NCBI GenBank assembly: GCA_964531325.1
Contig: CAZHCW010000020.1
Span: 1-64,000 of the forward strand
DNA from: UTCHB3 sp964531325
Lineage (GTDB): Bacteria; Bacteroidota; Ignavibacteria; Ignavibacteriales; Ignavibacteriaceae
Reading direction: 5' to 3'
Length of the DNA: 64,000 nucleotides
The stretch's first letter is position 1; each line of letters starts with the position of its first letter. Made by a program: the position numbers and the translations under genes. Below, in pieces: positions 18,010 to 25,972 of the stretch. The notes under the pieces are model-generated. The model ran no database searches and had not been told where the DNA came from. It was given only the letters and a program-made list of their open reading frames with translations.

Positions 18010-18858
18010 TTACCTCACCTGAAGAAATTCAAGGATGTTGGCAATGTTCTGTTTAAGTTCTTTTCTGTGGCTGATTAGATCAACAAAACCATGCTCAAGT
18101 AAAAATTCAGACCTCTGAAAACCGGGTGGCAAGTCTCTTCCAATTGTTTGTTTAATAACTCTGGGTCCGGCAAAACCGATAAGTGCATTGGGTTCTGCTA
18201 CAATTAAATCGCCCAACATAGCATAACTTGCTGTAGTTCCGCCTGTAGTAGGGTCTGTAAGGACAGAAATGAACGGTATCTTAGCATCAGCCAATTGCGC
18301 CAGTCTTGCGCTCGTCTTTGCCATCTGCATTAGTGATAATGCACCCTCCATCATTCTGGCTCCGCCGCTTGCACTAATAATTATTAATGGTACTTTATTT
18401 TTAAGGGCTTTGTAAGTTGCTCGTGCTATTTTTTCACCGACAACTGACCCCATTGAACCACCAATAAACTTAAAATCCATACATGCAATAACGACATCCC
18501 TGCCCGAAATTTTACCCGATCCGGTGCGTACCGCATCATATAATCCCGTGGATTTGATAGTGCTGTCTATTCGAGATGTATATTTTTTTGTATCTTCAAA
18601 CTTTAAAGGATCGGCAGAACGCATTTTTCTATCAAATTCTTTAATTGCTCCGTCATCAAGGAGAAAAGAAAAATATTCCTTGCTTCCTATCCTAAAGTGA
18701 TTGCTGCACTTAATACAAGTCCAGAGATTATTCTCAAGTTGTTTCTTGTGCATAATTTCACCACATTCAGGGCATTTTTCCCATAGACCGTCCGGAATAT
18801 TCTCCTTGGGGTTGGTTTCAGGGTCAATATTATCCTTTTTTCTTTTAAACCATGCCAT
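18010..18858 (-). CDS. accD: acetyl-CoA carboxylase carboxyltransferase beta subunit
   Basis: AccD is the zinc-containing beta subunit of the carboxyltransferase that makes malonyl-CoA for fatty acid synthesis. The 282-residue protein carries the N-terminal zinc ribbon CPECGEI...CIKC (about residues 29-51), then the crotonase-fold core with GGSMGSVVGEKI, SASGGARMMEGALSLMQM, TDPTTGGTTASYAMLGD and EPNALIGFAGPRVI. Length is normal. accA is not in the window. It is separated from the DUF1573 gene by 11 bp and from panC by a few bases, so co-transcription is likely. Confidence 0.96.
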   Translation of the reverse strand: MAWFKRKKDNIDPETNPKENIPDGLWEKCPECGEIMHKKQLENNLWTCIKCSNHFRIGSKEYFSFLLDDGAIKEFDRKMRSADPLKFEDTKKYTSRIDSTIKSTGLYDAVRTGSGKISGRDVVIACMDFKFIGGSMGSVVGEKIARATYKALKNKVPLIIISASGGARMMEGALSLMQMAKTSARLAQLADAKIPFISVLTDPTTGGTTASYAMLGDLIVAEPNALIGFAGPRVIKQTIGRDLPPGFQRSEFLLEHGFVDLISHRKELKQNIANILEFLQVR

Positions 18859-18869
18859 TTTGTACTATC

Positions 18870-19577
18870 CTAATTGGTGATTTCTGCATAAATGGTTAAA
18901 GTATAATACTCTTCAACTTCATCATTAGTGATGAGGGTAATAGTTCTGCTTGTTCTGCCAGATCTGTTTTTTGAGTCGAACGAGACCTTTAATTCACCCG
19001 ATTCACCCGGTTTAAATACCTTTTTGCTTGGTGAGGCAGCAGTACAGCCACAAGAGGTTCTTATATCTCTGATTTCAAGATCAGCTTTTCCGATATTCGT
19101 AAATTTAAAAACATAATCGACAACGATCCCCTCTTTGATGACACCAAAATCGTGTTGTGATTTCTCAAATTTTATTTTTGCCCCGGATAAATCTTTTTTG
19201 GGAGCTTCCATTACTTTGCCTGATATTGTCAGTTGAAACAATGGATTAACTTGATCGTTAGAGAGGATACTTATCGTTTTAAGCTGATCGCCAAGGCGAC
19301 CTGTAGAATTAAATTCAACAGCAATAGTTGTTGTTTCAGATGGTTTTAGCTCTTTTTTCTCAGGTTCCGCCACCGTACATCCGCAGGAAGAGACAACTTT
19401 GTCGATAACCAACATCTGATCGCCATTGTTAACAATCACAAATTTGTGTTTTACTATTGTTCCTTGTTCAACAGTTCCAAAATCAAATTTTGTTGCAGGG
19501 CTGAATAATTTAGGCCCCTGGAACTGCGCCATAATTGACATCGACATAACAAACAATACAAATATACTTTTAAACAT
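18870..19577 (-). CDS. secreted protein with two DUF1573 domains
   Basis: A 235-residue exported protein: an N-terminal hydrophobic signal (MFKSIFVLFVMSMSIMAQ), then two Ig-like DUF1573 repeats (about 25-120 and 130-232). Each repeat has the family signature FDFGTVEQG or HDFGVIKEG, and a Cys-Gly-Cys motif: SSCGCTVAEP in the first and TSCGCTAASP in the second. The duplicated CGC motifs may bind metal or form disulfides. DUF1573 proteins are abundant in Bacteroidota and have no established biochemical role. It lies one base before tsaB. Confidence 0.85.
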   Translation of the reverse strand: MFKSIFVLFVMSMSIMAQFQGPKLFSPATKFDFGTVEQGTIVKHKFVIVNNGDQMLVIDKVVSSCGCTVAEPEKKELKPSETTTIAVEFNSTGRLGDQLKTISILSNDQVNPLFQLTISGKVMEAPKKDLSGAKIKFEKSQHDFGVIKEGIVVDYVFKFTNIGKADLEIRDIRTSCGCTAASPSKKVFKPGESGELKVSFDSKNRSGRTSRTITLITNDEVEEYYTLTIYAEITN

Positions 19578-20243
19578 TTACTTAACCTTCACTTGGAAAT
19601 TTTTAAAATAATAAGGTTCTACAAAATCTATTTCAAGGTCAAATGCAAAATTAAGCTTTTTTGTCGCATATTTTGCAATTGATAGTGCATCAGGTGAAGA
19701 TTTTTCAATCTTTCCTTTATGTTCAATTTTAATATTGGAATATATTTTGTGATAATCCCCCTCTTCAATCAGTTTTTTCAGGTCATGATTCATCACAAGT
19801 TGCAGAGGTAAAAGTTCGGAAAATCCATCTTCTGTTGATTCAAATCCGAACAAATATGATTCTTCCAGAGCAGCTTTGGTGACAATTAATCCTCTGGTTC
19901 CACTTGCCATATTCTCTGAGACTTCAAATGCCAGGCTTTTAAATGTAGGGACTTTCAAAATTCCGATATTTTGTCCAAAGGCGATTCCTTTTGCAGCAGC
20001 GAATCCCAGCCTTAGTCCCGTAAAAGAACCCGGACCCTCTGAGACACAAATTCCTGAAAGTTCTGAATATTCTATTCCTGCTTCAGACATTGCAAACTCA
20101 ATGAGTGAGGGAATCTTTTTGGAGTGTACTTTATCTTTCATCAGAGAAAGATTAAAATATTCGGAATCATTTCTGTAAACACATACACTGCAAAGTGAAC
20201 CGGTAGTTTCAATCGCAAGAACACTTGGGTTATTTTTGTTCAA
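19578..20243 (-). CDS. tsaB: tRNA t6A threonylcarbamoyl transfer factor TsaB
   Basis: TsaB partners TsaD and TsaE in making N6-threonylcarbamoyladenosine at tRNA position 37. The 221-residue ASKHA-fold protein has AIETTGSLCSVCVY at the N-terminus and the diagnostic GPGSFTGLRLGFAAAKGIAFG stretch (split around residue 70-90). It lacks the metal-binding HxxxH of TsaD, as expected. It overlaps tsaE by 14 bases and follows it in the operon porX-tsaE-tsaB-DUF1573. Confidence 0.93.
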   Translation of the reverse strand: MNKNNPSVLAIETTGSLCSVCVYRNDSEYFNLSLMKDKVHSKKIPSLIEFAMSEAGIEYSELSGICVSEGPGSFTGLRLGFAAAKGIAFGQNIGILKVPTFKSLAFEVSENMASGTRGLIVTKAALEESYLFGFESTEDGFSELLPLQLVMNHDLKKLIEEGDYHKIYSNIKIEHKGKIEKSSPDALSIAKYATKKLNFAFDLEIDFVEPYYFKNFQVKVK

Positions 20244-20649
20244 TGGTTATCTCTCTGCTTGTTTCACCTGTTACCTTAATGGTTATTTCTGTCCTTTTTT
20301 GGGGAAGCACATCAGGGAAAAGTTCAGCCCACTCAATGAATGATACAGCCATTTCATCTGCCAGATACTCCTCTATCCCGATGTCCATCAATTCACCTGA
20401 TTTTTTTATACGGTAAAAATCGAAATGATAGATCGTAAATTCACCCGGATAGGAGTTTACAATTGCAAATGTGGGACTTGAAGACCCTGCATACCCGGCA
20501 GCACTACAAAAGGCCTTCACGAAAAGTGTTTTTCCTGCCCCCAATTCTCCATTTAGTGTTACCACATCTCCGGGTTTTATGTATTTATACATTTCCCGGG
20601 CAAATTCCCTCATCTCATTTTCTGAGTGTATGATCCGAATTCCAGTCAT
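20230..20649 (-). CDS. tsaE: tRNA t6A biosynthesis ATPase TsaE
   Basis: TsaE is the small P-loop ATPase that resets the TsaBD complex in t6A synthesis. The 139-residue protein has Walker A GELGAGKTLFVKA (about residue 35-47), the family SSPTFAIVNSYPG, YHFDFYR and SFIEWAELFPDVLP. The start overlaps the end of porX by 4 bases (ATGA), and its end overlaps tsaB. tsaD is not in the window. Confidence 0.94.
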   Translation of the reverse strand: MTGIRIIHSENEMREFAREMYKYIKPGDVVTLNGELGAGKTLFVKAFCSAAGYAGSSSPTFAIVNSYPGEFTIYHFDFYRIKKSGELMDIGIEEYLADEMAVSFIEWAELFPDVLPQKRTEITIKVTGETSREITIEQK

Positions 20650-22214
20650 TTGGGTTCCATTGTAATTACAGGAATGATCATCTCTTCCATAGAGATACCT
20701 CCATGTTGGAAAGTGTCTTTGTAATGACTCAGGTATTTGTGATAGTCAGTAGGATACACAAAATAATAGTCTTCTTTTGCAATAATATAGTTGACAGTTA
20801 TTCCTCTTCTTGGCAAGCGATATTCTGCAGGATCTTTAATAAATACAGCATGTTTATCATCAACCTTCAAGTTTCTGCCATATTTGAATCTGAGATTGGA
20901 TGATGCTTCCCTGTCACCTAACACTTTGGCACCTCTAAGAGCTCTGATACTGCCATGATCAGTCGTAATGATCACTTTGGCCTTCCCCATGGCTGCAATA
21001 GCCTTAAATGTGGAAATTAGATAGGAGTGGGAGAACCAACTGTTTGTTAGTGATCTGTAAGCCGATTCATCAGGAGCAATCTCTTTTAACAGATCAGAGT
21101 CAGATCTGCCATGAGCAATCATATCAAGAAAATTAATCACCACAGCAGAAAAGTGACTGTTATGATGTGACTTAATATTATGTTCAAAATTTCGACCGTA
21201 TTCGGGATCGATAACTTTCACGAATTTTAATTCGTTTCTTAGTTTGATTCTTTTCCGTTCTAATTGATGGAGTAAGAGGTCTTTTTCATATTTGTTCATC
21301 GAAGTTTCATCTTCATCTTCACCATACCACAAGTCGGGATAATACTGTTCAATTTCTGAAGGATATAGACCTGCAAAAAGTGCGTTACGGGAATATGAAG
21401 TAGCTGTGGGTAAGATACCATAATAGAAGGTTTTATCTATTTTAAAGTCATCAGTTAACAACTTCTCCATTACTAACCATTGATCGTACCTTAGACAATC
21501 GAGAACAAAGAAAAAGACAGGAACATTATCCTCCTTCAGCGCAGGAAATACATAGTCATTAACAATATCGACTGTTAAAACAGGTCTGTCAATTTTATTT
21601 TTAGTATTAACCCAGTTTTTATAATGTTTTTCAACATATCTGCCAAACTCTTTGTTGCATTCTTTTCGTTGTTCATTTAGCGTTTGTCGTAATCCAATTT
21701 GAGGATGGGCATCAAGTTCGATGTCCCAATTTACTAATTTCAAGTAAATTTCAATCCAATCCTGATGGTCAGGCTGGTTCATCAAAAGGAGCGAAATTTG
21801 ATTAAAATCCTGCAAATAATCTTTTGCGACATATTCGGTGGATATTTTTTTCCCTTCAAGCAGTTTTTTACAAACCAAAAGAACCTGACTTGGGTTCACG
21901 GGTTTTGTAAGATAGTCATCTATCTTACTTCCGATTGCATCCACCATAACCGATTCCTCTTCGTTTTTGGTGATCATTACAACCGGAATTGATGGCTTTT
22001 TATCCTTGATTTTACCAAGAACTTCAAGCCCCCCCATCCCTGGCATCATTTCATCGAGGAAAACCAAATCAACTTCACTTTCATCTATAGTTTCAAGTGC
22101 ATCAAGTCCATTGGTTACAGTAAGTACATTGAAGCCCTTTTCGGTAAGGAAAATTACATGTGAACGAAGGAGCTCAATCTCATCGTCCACCCAAAGAATG
22201 GTTTTTTGTTTCAT
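20646..22214 (-). CDS. porX: PorX-type response regulator with PglZ phosphatase domain
   Basis: A 522-residue two-domain signalling protein. Residues 1-125 are a receiver domain with the acidic pocket D10-D11, phosphoacceptor D54 (LDEMMP) and the conserved lysine in LTKP. The remainder is an alkaline-phosphatase-fold PglZ domain with DCLRYDQW, the nucleophile region TATSYSRNALFAGLYPSEI, SDSDLLKE and TTDHGSIR. PorX in Porphyromonas and Flavobacterium is a zinc-dependent phosphodiesterase that, with PorY/SigP, controls the type IX secretion system. This is strong lineage evidence. No T9SS structural gene is in the window. It heads an operon with tsaE-tsaB. Confidence 0.9.
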   Translation of the reverse strand: MKQKTILWVDDEIELLRSHVIFLTEKGFNVLTVTNGLDALETIDESEVDLVFLDEMMPGMGGLEVLGKIKDKKPSIPVVMITKNEEESVMVDAIGSKIDDYLTKPVNPSQVLLVCKKLLEGKKISTEYVAKDYLQDFNQISLLLMNQPDHQDWIEIYLKLVNWDIELDAHPQIGLRQTLNEQRKECNKEFGRYVEKHYKNWVNTKNKIDRPVLTVDIVNDYVFPALKEDNVPVFFFVLDCLRYDQWLVMEKLLTDDFKIDKTFYYGILPTATSYSRNALFAGLYPSEIEQYYPDLWYGEDEDETSMNKYEKDLLLHQLERKRIKLRNELKFVKVIDPEYGRNFEHNIKSHHNSHFSAVVINFLDMIAHGRSDSDLLKEIAPDESAYRSLTNSWFSHSYLISTFKAIAAMGKAKVIITTDHGSIRALRGAKVLGDREASSNLRFKYGRNLKVDDKHAVFIKDPAEYRLPRRGITVNYIIAKEDYYFVYPTDYHKYLSHYKDTFQHGGISMEEMIIPVITMEPK

Positions 22215-22289
22215 ATTGTCAAAATTATTGAATGATAATTTGTAAAATTAACCAAAAGGAATCAGTTTATGGTACCAAAAGCAGTGATA

Positions 22290-23006
22290 CTAATGACAAC
22301 AATCAGGTTGGGCGATTTGTTCAGTTTTTGGTGTATCTTCGAATTTAGGGCTTACAAAGGGTATTCCAAGATTTAGCCCCCTAAGAATAAAAATTATTCC
22401 CAATACGAGTGAAAGTGCCGGTATTAATTTGCGTGTATTTAATTTGGGAAGATATTTTCTTAATGCGGGTGCAAACGAGAAAATAAAAAGTGCCGGCATG
22501 GTACCAACACCGAAGAGAAACATGTAGAAAAATCCTTGCAGAGGATCGCCGGTTGCAACTGCACCTGCCAATCCGGCATAAACCAGACCACAGGGTAAAA
22601 AACCGTTAACGAGGCCAATTGCGAAATAAGGTCTCGATTTTCCTGAACGGAGCACTTTAGAGAGGGTGGATTTTACCTGTGCATTGTATCTGTTAACAAG
22701 AGAGAGATTCGAAAACCTGCTTTTGACCTTTACCGGTAGAAGTATCCAAATAACGATTACTGCCCCGATTCCTATTGAAGCGGCTTGCTGCATTCCTGAT
22801 AGTTTGATGTGCGTTCCCAGCAATCCAAAAACGGCACCCATCAACGCATAAGTTAAAGCTTTACCAAAATGATATAAAACTCTCTGCAGTATTAATACAG
22901 ATGGTTTTTGATCAACATTGCTTATTGCAAGCACTATTGGTCCACACATTCCAATACAATGTAAACTGCCAACAAGTCCGATCAAAAAACCGGAAAGAAG
23001 AAACAT
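22290..23006 (-). CDS. SafE-type membrane protein of the cbb3 oxidase cluster
   Basis: A 238-residue inner-membrane protein of the TauE/SafE-DsbD-like superfamily, with six or seven hydrophobic segments. GLVGSLHCIGMCGP near the N-terminus and GLVNGFLPCGLVYAGLAGA in the second half are the paired signatures of the subgroup that sits in cco clusters, where a role in copper delivery or cytochrome c assembly is inferred. The protein ends in DCCH, a likely metal-binding tail. It is the last gene of the ccoI-to-safE operon, 4 bp after ccoH. The name sulfite exporter is historical and unlikely here. Confidence 0.82.
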   Translation of the reverse strand: MFLLSGFLIGLVGSLHCIGMCGPIVLAISNVDQKPSVLILQRVLYHFGKALTYALMGAVFGLLGTHIKLSGMQQAASIGIGAVIVIWILLPVKVKSRFSNLSLVNRYNAQVKSTLSKVLRSGKSRPYFAIGLVNGFLPCGLVYAGLAGAVATGDPLQGFFYMFLFGVGTMPALFIFSFAPALRKYLPKLNTRKLIPALSLVLGIIFILRGLNLGIPFVSPKFEDTPKTEQIAQPDCCH

Positions 23007-23010
23007 AGAA

Positions 23011-23457
23011 TCACCTTAGATAAATATCTTTCTTAAAAAGATAGTCGAAGCTGCCGTCATTTAGAGTTATTGAAATTTTCCATTTTCCGGGAGCCTTCCC
23101 TGCCATATTTACGATTTGTTGCCCGGTTGAATCGTAGTCAATTTTAATGTTGTAATCAAATTTCTTTTGGTCAGGTCTGTAGAGATGGATATTACCATGA
23201 ATGGAATTTTTCAATAACGATGCAGGATAGTTGATTTTCAAATTTGAATTGTCGAGATCAATTTTCAACGAATCGGGCAAATTCATTCCCCTTCTTTCGC
23301 GAACTATTTGATCCTCATATTTTAGTTCTTTCTCATAATAGTTGTCAGTCACCAATTCCACATCCTGGCTGAATGTGTATAAAACCACAGCAACATTAAG
23401 TAAAAGAAAAATAACCAGGAAAATTGTGATTCCATGGCCCCAGTTAAATTTTTTCAT
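23011..23457 (-). CDS. ccoH: FixH/CcoH cbb3 oxidase assembly protein
   Basis: A 148-residue protein with one N-terminal membrane helix (about 9-28) and a periplasmic beta-sandwich. The family hallmarks NVAVVLYTF and the VELVTDNYYEKELKYEDQI stretch, in which the YY-x-EL-x-Y-x-DQI pattern is typical of FixH, are clear. FixH/CcoH is needed for assembly or stability of cbb3 oxidase and is commonly next to ccoG. It starts immediately after the ccoG stop and is 4 bp before the SafE-type gene. Confidence 0.88.
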   Translation of the reverse strand: MKKFNWGHGITIFLVIFLLLNVAVVLYTFSQDVELVTDNYYEKELKYEDQIVRERRGMNLPDSLKIDLDNSNLKINYPASLLKNSIHGNIHLYRPDQKKFDYNIKIDYDSTGQQIVNMAGKAPGKWKISITLNDGSFDYLFKKDIYLR

Positions 23458-24864
23458 CTATTCCTCATCAACCTTTCCTAAAAACGATGTCTTGATCGTT
23501 AGCAATTCTTTACCACCTTCTAAAACAATAATATCAACTTTAGAATTTACATTAACAAGATCTTTTTGATCAACAATCAACATAAATCTGCCTTCGTAAA
23601 CCTCGAGCTCCTTAACATCAGGTTTTTTACCGAGAATTTTTATTTCTCCTTTAATACCCTTTACTTTTAGATCGATATTCATGTCATGGAAGGTTTTATT
23701 GATGACATGAAAATTGTAAAGATTGCTGATTTTGTTATTTGGTTGAACCTGATAAAGCATCCCCGGCGTCCTAAGAATATTTACTTCAACATCAGTTCTG
23801 TTTGCGAGAAGAATTGAGATAATTGAAACCAGTATAACAAGAATAGTTGTATAAACGCCTACCCTGAGGGAGAAACTAAATCTTTTTCCGGTCTGAATAC
23901 CATTTAGCGAGTCGAGTCTTATCAGTCCTTTAGGTTTTTTAATTTTCACCATCACATCATCACAAGCATCTATGCAAGCAGTGCAATTAACACATTCCAT
24001 TTGAATACCATTTCTGATATCAATGCCCGTGGGACAAACATCAACACACAGATGGCAATCGACACAATCACCTTTTTCCTGAACCACATCCCTTTTCAAT
24101 TTGCCACGCGGTTCTCCACGAATAAAATCGTATGCTACTGCTAAAGAATTTTGATCAAGGAGCACACCCTGAAGCCTTCCGTAGGGGCATACTATAAGAC
24201 ATGCCTGCTCCCTGAACCATGAGAATACAAAGAAAAAAAGGAGAGTAAATACATTCATGGCGATAAACCCGCCGGGCCGGTCTGAAGGTGATGATGAGAC
24301 AATCTCCTTTACTTCATCCAGTCCCACTAGATAAGCCATAAATGTATGTGCGATCAAATATGATATTACTAAAAAAATAGAGTATTTGAGCCCTCTTTTT
24401 AATATCTTTTTTCCATTCCACGGAGAGGCTTTCAACTTGATTTGATCACGAAAATCACCATCAATGAGGTATTCAATTTTTCTGAAGACCAGTTCCATAA
24501 AGATGGTTTGGGGACAGACCCAGCCGCAGAACACTCTCCCGTAAATTGCTGTGAACAGGATTACAAAAATTACCAGAGCGATGAATGAGAGCAGAAAGAT
24601 ATGGAAATCGTATGGACCAAAAAATAATCCAAAAATAATGAATTTTCTCTCAAAAACATTAAACAATAAAAAGGGCTGACCGTTTAGTTCAATAAATGGC
24701 ATACCGAACAAAAATGCAAGAAGGAAAACGCTTACCCATGTCCTCGCATTATAATACCATCCCGAAGGTCGTTTTGGAAACACCCAATTACGCTTTCCAT
24801 CCTTTTTAATTGTTCCTATCGAGTCACGAAATGACTGATCTAATGTTTCTTTTTCACTCATCAT
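23458..24864 (-). CDS. ccoG: CcoG/FixG polyferredoxin, cbb3 oxidase assembly
   Basis: A 468-residue membrane iron-sulfur protein that acts as a cupric reductase in cbb3 oxidase biogenesis. After an N-terminal soluble part, about five membrane segments surround YGRVFCGWVCPQTIFME. Two 4Fe-4S motifs follow (CVDCHLCVDVCP and CVNCTACIDACDD, about residues 262-300), then a final membrane helix and a C-terminal Ig-like FixG domain. The second cluster ends in CDD and not CP, which is a usual FixG variation. It lies between ccoP (21 bp) and ccoH (no gap) in the cluster. Confidence 0.93.
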   Translation of the reverse strand: MMSEKETLDQSFRDSIGTIKKDGKRNWVFPKRPSGWYYNARTWVSVFLLAFLFGMPFIELNGQPFLLFNVFERKFIIFGLFFGPYDFHIFLLSFIALVIFVILFTAIYGRVFCGWVCPQTIFMELVFRKIEYLIDGDFRDQIKLKASPWNGKKILKRGLKYSIFLVISYLIAHTFMAYLVGLDEVKEIVSSSPSDRPGGFIAMNVFTLLFFFVFSWFREQACLIVCPYGRLQGVLLDQNSLAVAYDFIRGEPRGKLKRDVVQEKGDCVDCHLCVDVCPTGIDIRNGIQMECVNCTACIDACDDVMVKIKKPKGLIRLDSLNGIQTGKRFSFSLRVGVYTTILVILVSIISILLANRTDVEVNILRTPGMLYQVQPNNKISNLYNFHVINKTFHDMNIDLKVKGIKGEIKILGKKPDVKELEVYEGRFMLIVDQKDLVNVNSKVDIIVLEGGKELLTIKTSFLGKVDEE

Positions 24865-24884
24865 TTTTCCATTTCAGTTACGGA

Positions 24885-25790
24885 TTATTTTTTTGTATCC
24901 GTTTTCTTCTCAATCTTTGTTGAATCACTTTTAACAGTGGAATCTTTAGTCGTTTCTTCTTTATAAATGTCACCTTGAGGTTCTTTTGCATTAGGTGGAT
25001 TTGTTCCATGTAACGACTTAACATAACTTCCTACTGCTTCAAGATCCTGGGAACTGAATTGAGCTCTCCACGACGGCATTCCTTTTACAAGGACACCTTC
25101 CACGAGCACAACAAAGATTTGTTGGATCGACCCGCCATGAATCCAGTAATCATCTGTGAGGTTTGGACCTACCATTCCTTCACCCTTCATACCATGGCAG
25201 GAAGCACAGTTTTTATCGTAAATATCTTTACCTTTTGCAAGCGAGGCAGCATCAGAAAGTAGTTTTACATTATCCACATTCACGGTTGCCTGTCCCGAGG
25301 ATGCTGCAAGAGCCAACTGTGCCTGCCGAACTTCCTGTTCATATTCCTGAGCTGATGAAGGTCCGTTTGATACATGGTAATATCCCATGTAAACAACTGA
25401 AAAGATAATTGTCGCATAAAACATATATTTCCACCAGGGTGGCAGATTGTTATCGAGTTCTCGAATACCATCATAATTATGCTCGAGAAGTAAGGCCTGT
25501 TCTTCTTCAATTGGCCTGGCATCATTAATCAGTTTATCAAGTTTCCTCACCATTTCTCTTTCTTCTTCAGGTTTTTTATTCTGCCCGATCAAAAATATTA
25601 TGGTCATTACAAGAACATAGATAAAGAAAATAAGGAACCCGGTGTTGATGTAAGTATCAGCATCAAATCCGGCGTCCCCGGCTGCAATCGAATTATTCTG
25701 AAGCAACAAAAAAGCTGCAATTATGTTGGTATAAAGAAATTTCTTTCCCAATACCATTCTCTCCAATTTAGATTTCATTTTATCAAACAT
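24885..25790 (-). CDS. ccoP: cbb3-type cytochrome c oxidase subunit CcoP (one heme c)
   Basis: CcoP passes electrons from cytochrome c to the cbb3 catalytic core. I place the start at 25790 (MFDKMKSK), where AGAGG lies 5 bases upstream; the open frame to 25832 would overlap ccoQ. The 301-residue protein has two N-terminal hydrophobic segments, a CcoP-N type helix (PPWWKYMFYATIIFSVVYMGYYH) and one cytochrome c domain with CASCHGMKGEG and distal methionine in GMPSWRAQ. Proteobacterial CcoP has two hemes; a single CxxCH is the pattern seen in Bacteroidota. The C-terminal 30 residues are Lys/Thr/Glu-rich and probably disordered. Confidence 0.92.
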   Translation of the reverse strand: MFDKMKSKLERMVLGKKFLYTNIIAAFLLLQNNSIAAGDAGFDADTYINTGFLIFFIYVLVMTIIFLIGQNKKPEEEREMVRKLDKLINDARPIEEEQALLLEHNYDGIRELDNNLPPWWKYMFYATIIFSVVYMGYYHVSNGPSSAQEYEQEVRQAQLALAASSGQATVNVDNVKLLSDAASLAKGKDIYDKNCASCHGMKGEGMVGPNLTDDYWIHGGSIQQIFVVLVEGVLVKGMPSWRAQFSSQDLEAVGSYVKSLHGTNPPNAKEPQGDIYKEETTKDSTVKSDSTKIEKKTDTKK

Positions 25791-25806
25791 TTTTTCCTCT
25801 GAATGT

Positions 25807-25965
25807 TTAGTCGTCAAGCGGAATTTTTTCAATCTTTTTAATTTCCTCGTTTGGAATTCTTACTACTCTGTAGATCACCACGGAGAAGAATAAAACAAAA
25901 ATAACAAGACTGATTATTGGAAAAACAGTGATGCCTTCAATAGATGTTAAAATATTTTGATACAT
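25807..25965 (-). CDS. ccoQ: small membrane subunit CcoQ
   Basis: A 52-residue protein translated by hand from the gap between ccoNO and ccoP: start MYQNILTSIEG, one membrane helix (VFPIISLVIFVLFFSVVIY, about 14-32), then a charged tail with KKIEKIPLDD. CcoQ subunits stabilise the cbb3 complex and have exactly this size and topology. The ATG at 25965 is 8 bases from the ccoNO stop (25973) and the stop at 25807 is 16 bases before the ccoP ATG, so gene order ccoNO-ccoQ-ccoP is complete. It is short enough to be missed by automatic gene finding. Confidence 0.88.
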   Translation of the reverse strand: MYQNILTSIEGITVFPIISLVIFVLFFSVVIYRVVRIPNEEIKKIEKIPLDD

Positions 25966-25972
25966 CACTTGC

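Noticed and set aside
20259..20272. A TTGTTTCAC half resembling parS
   Set aside because: It lacks the second half of the GTTTCAC-GTGAAAC palindrome and is inside tsaE, so it is not a parS site.
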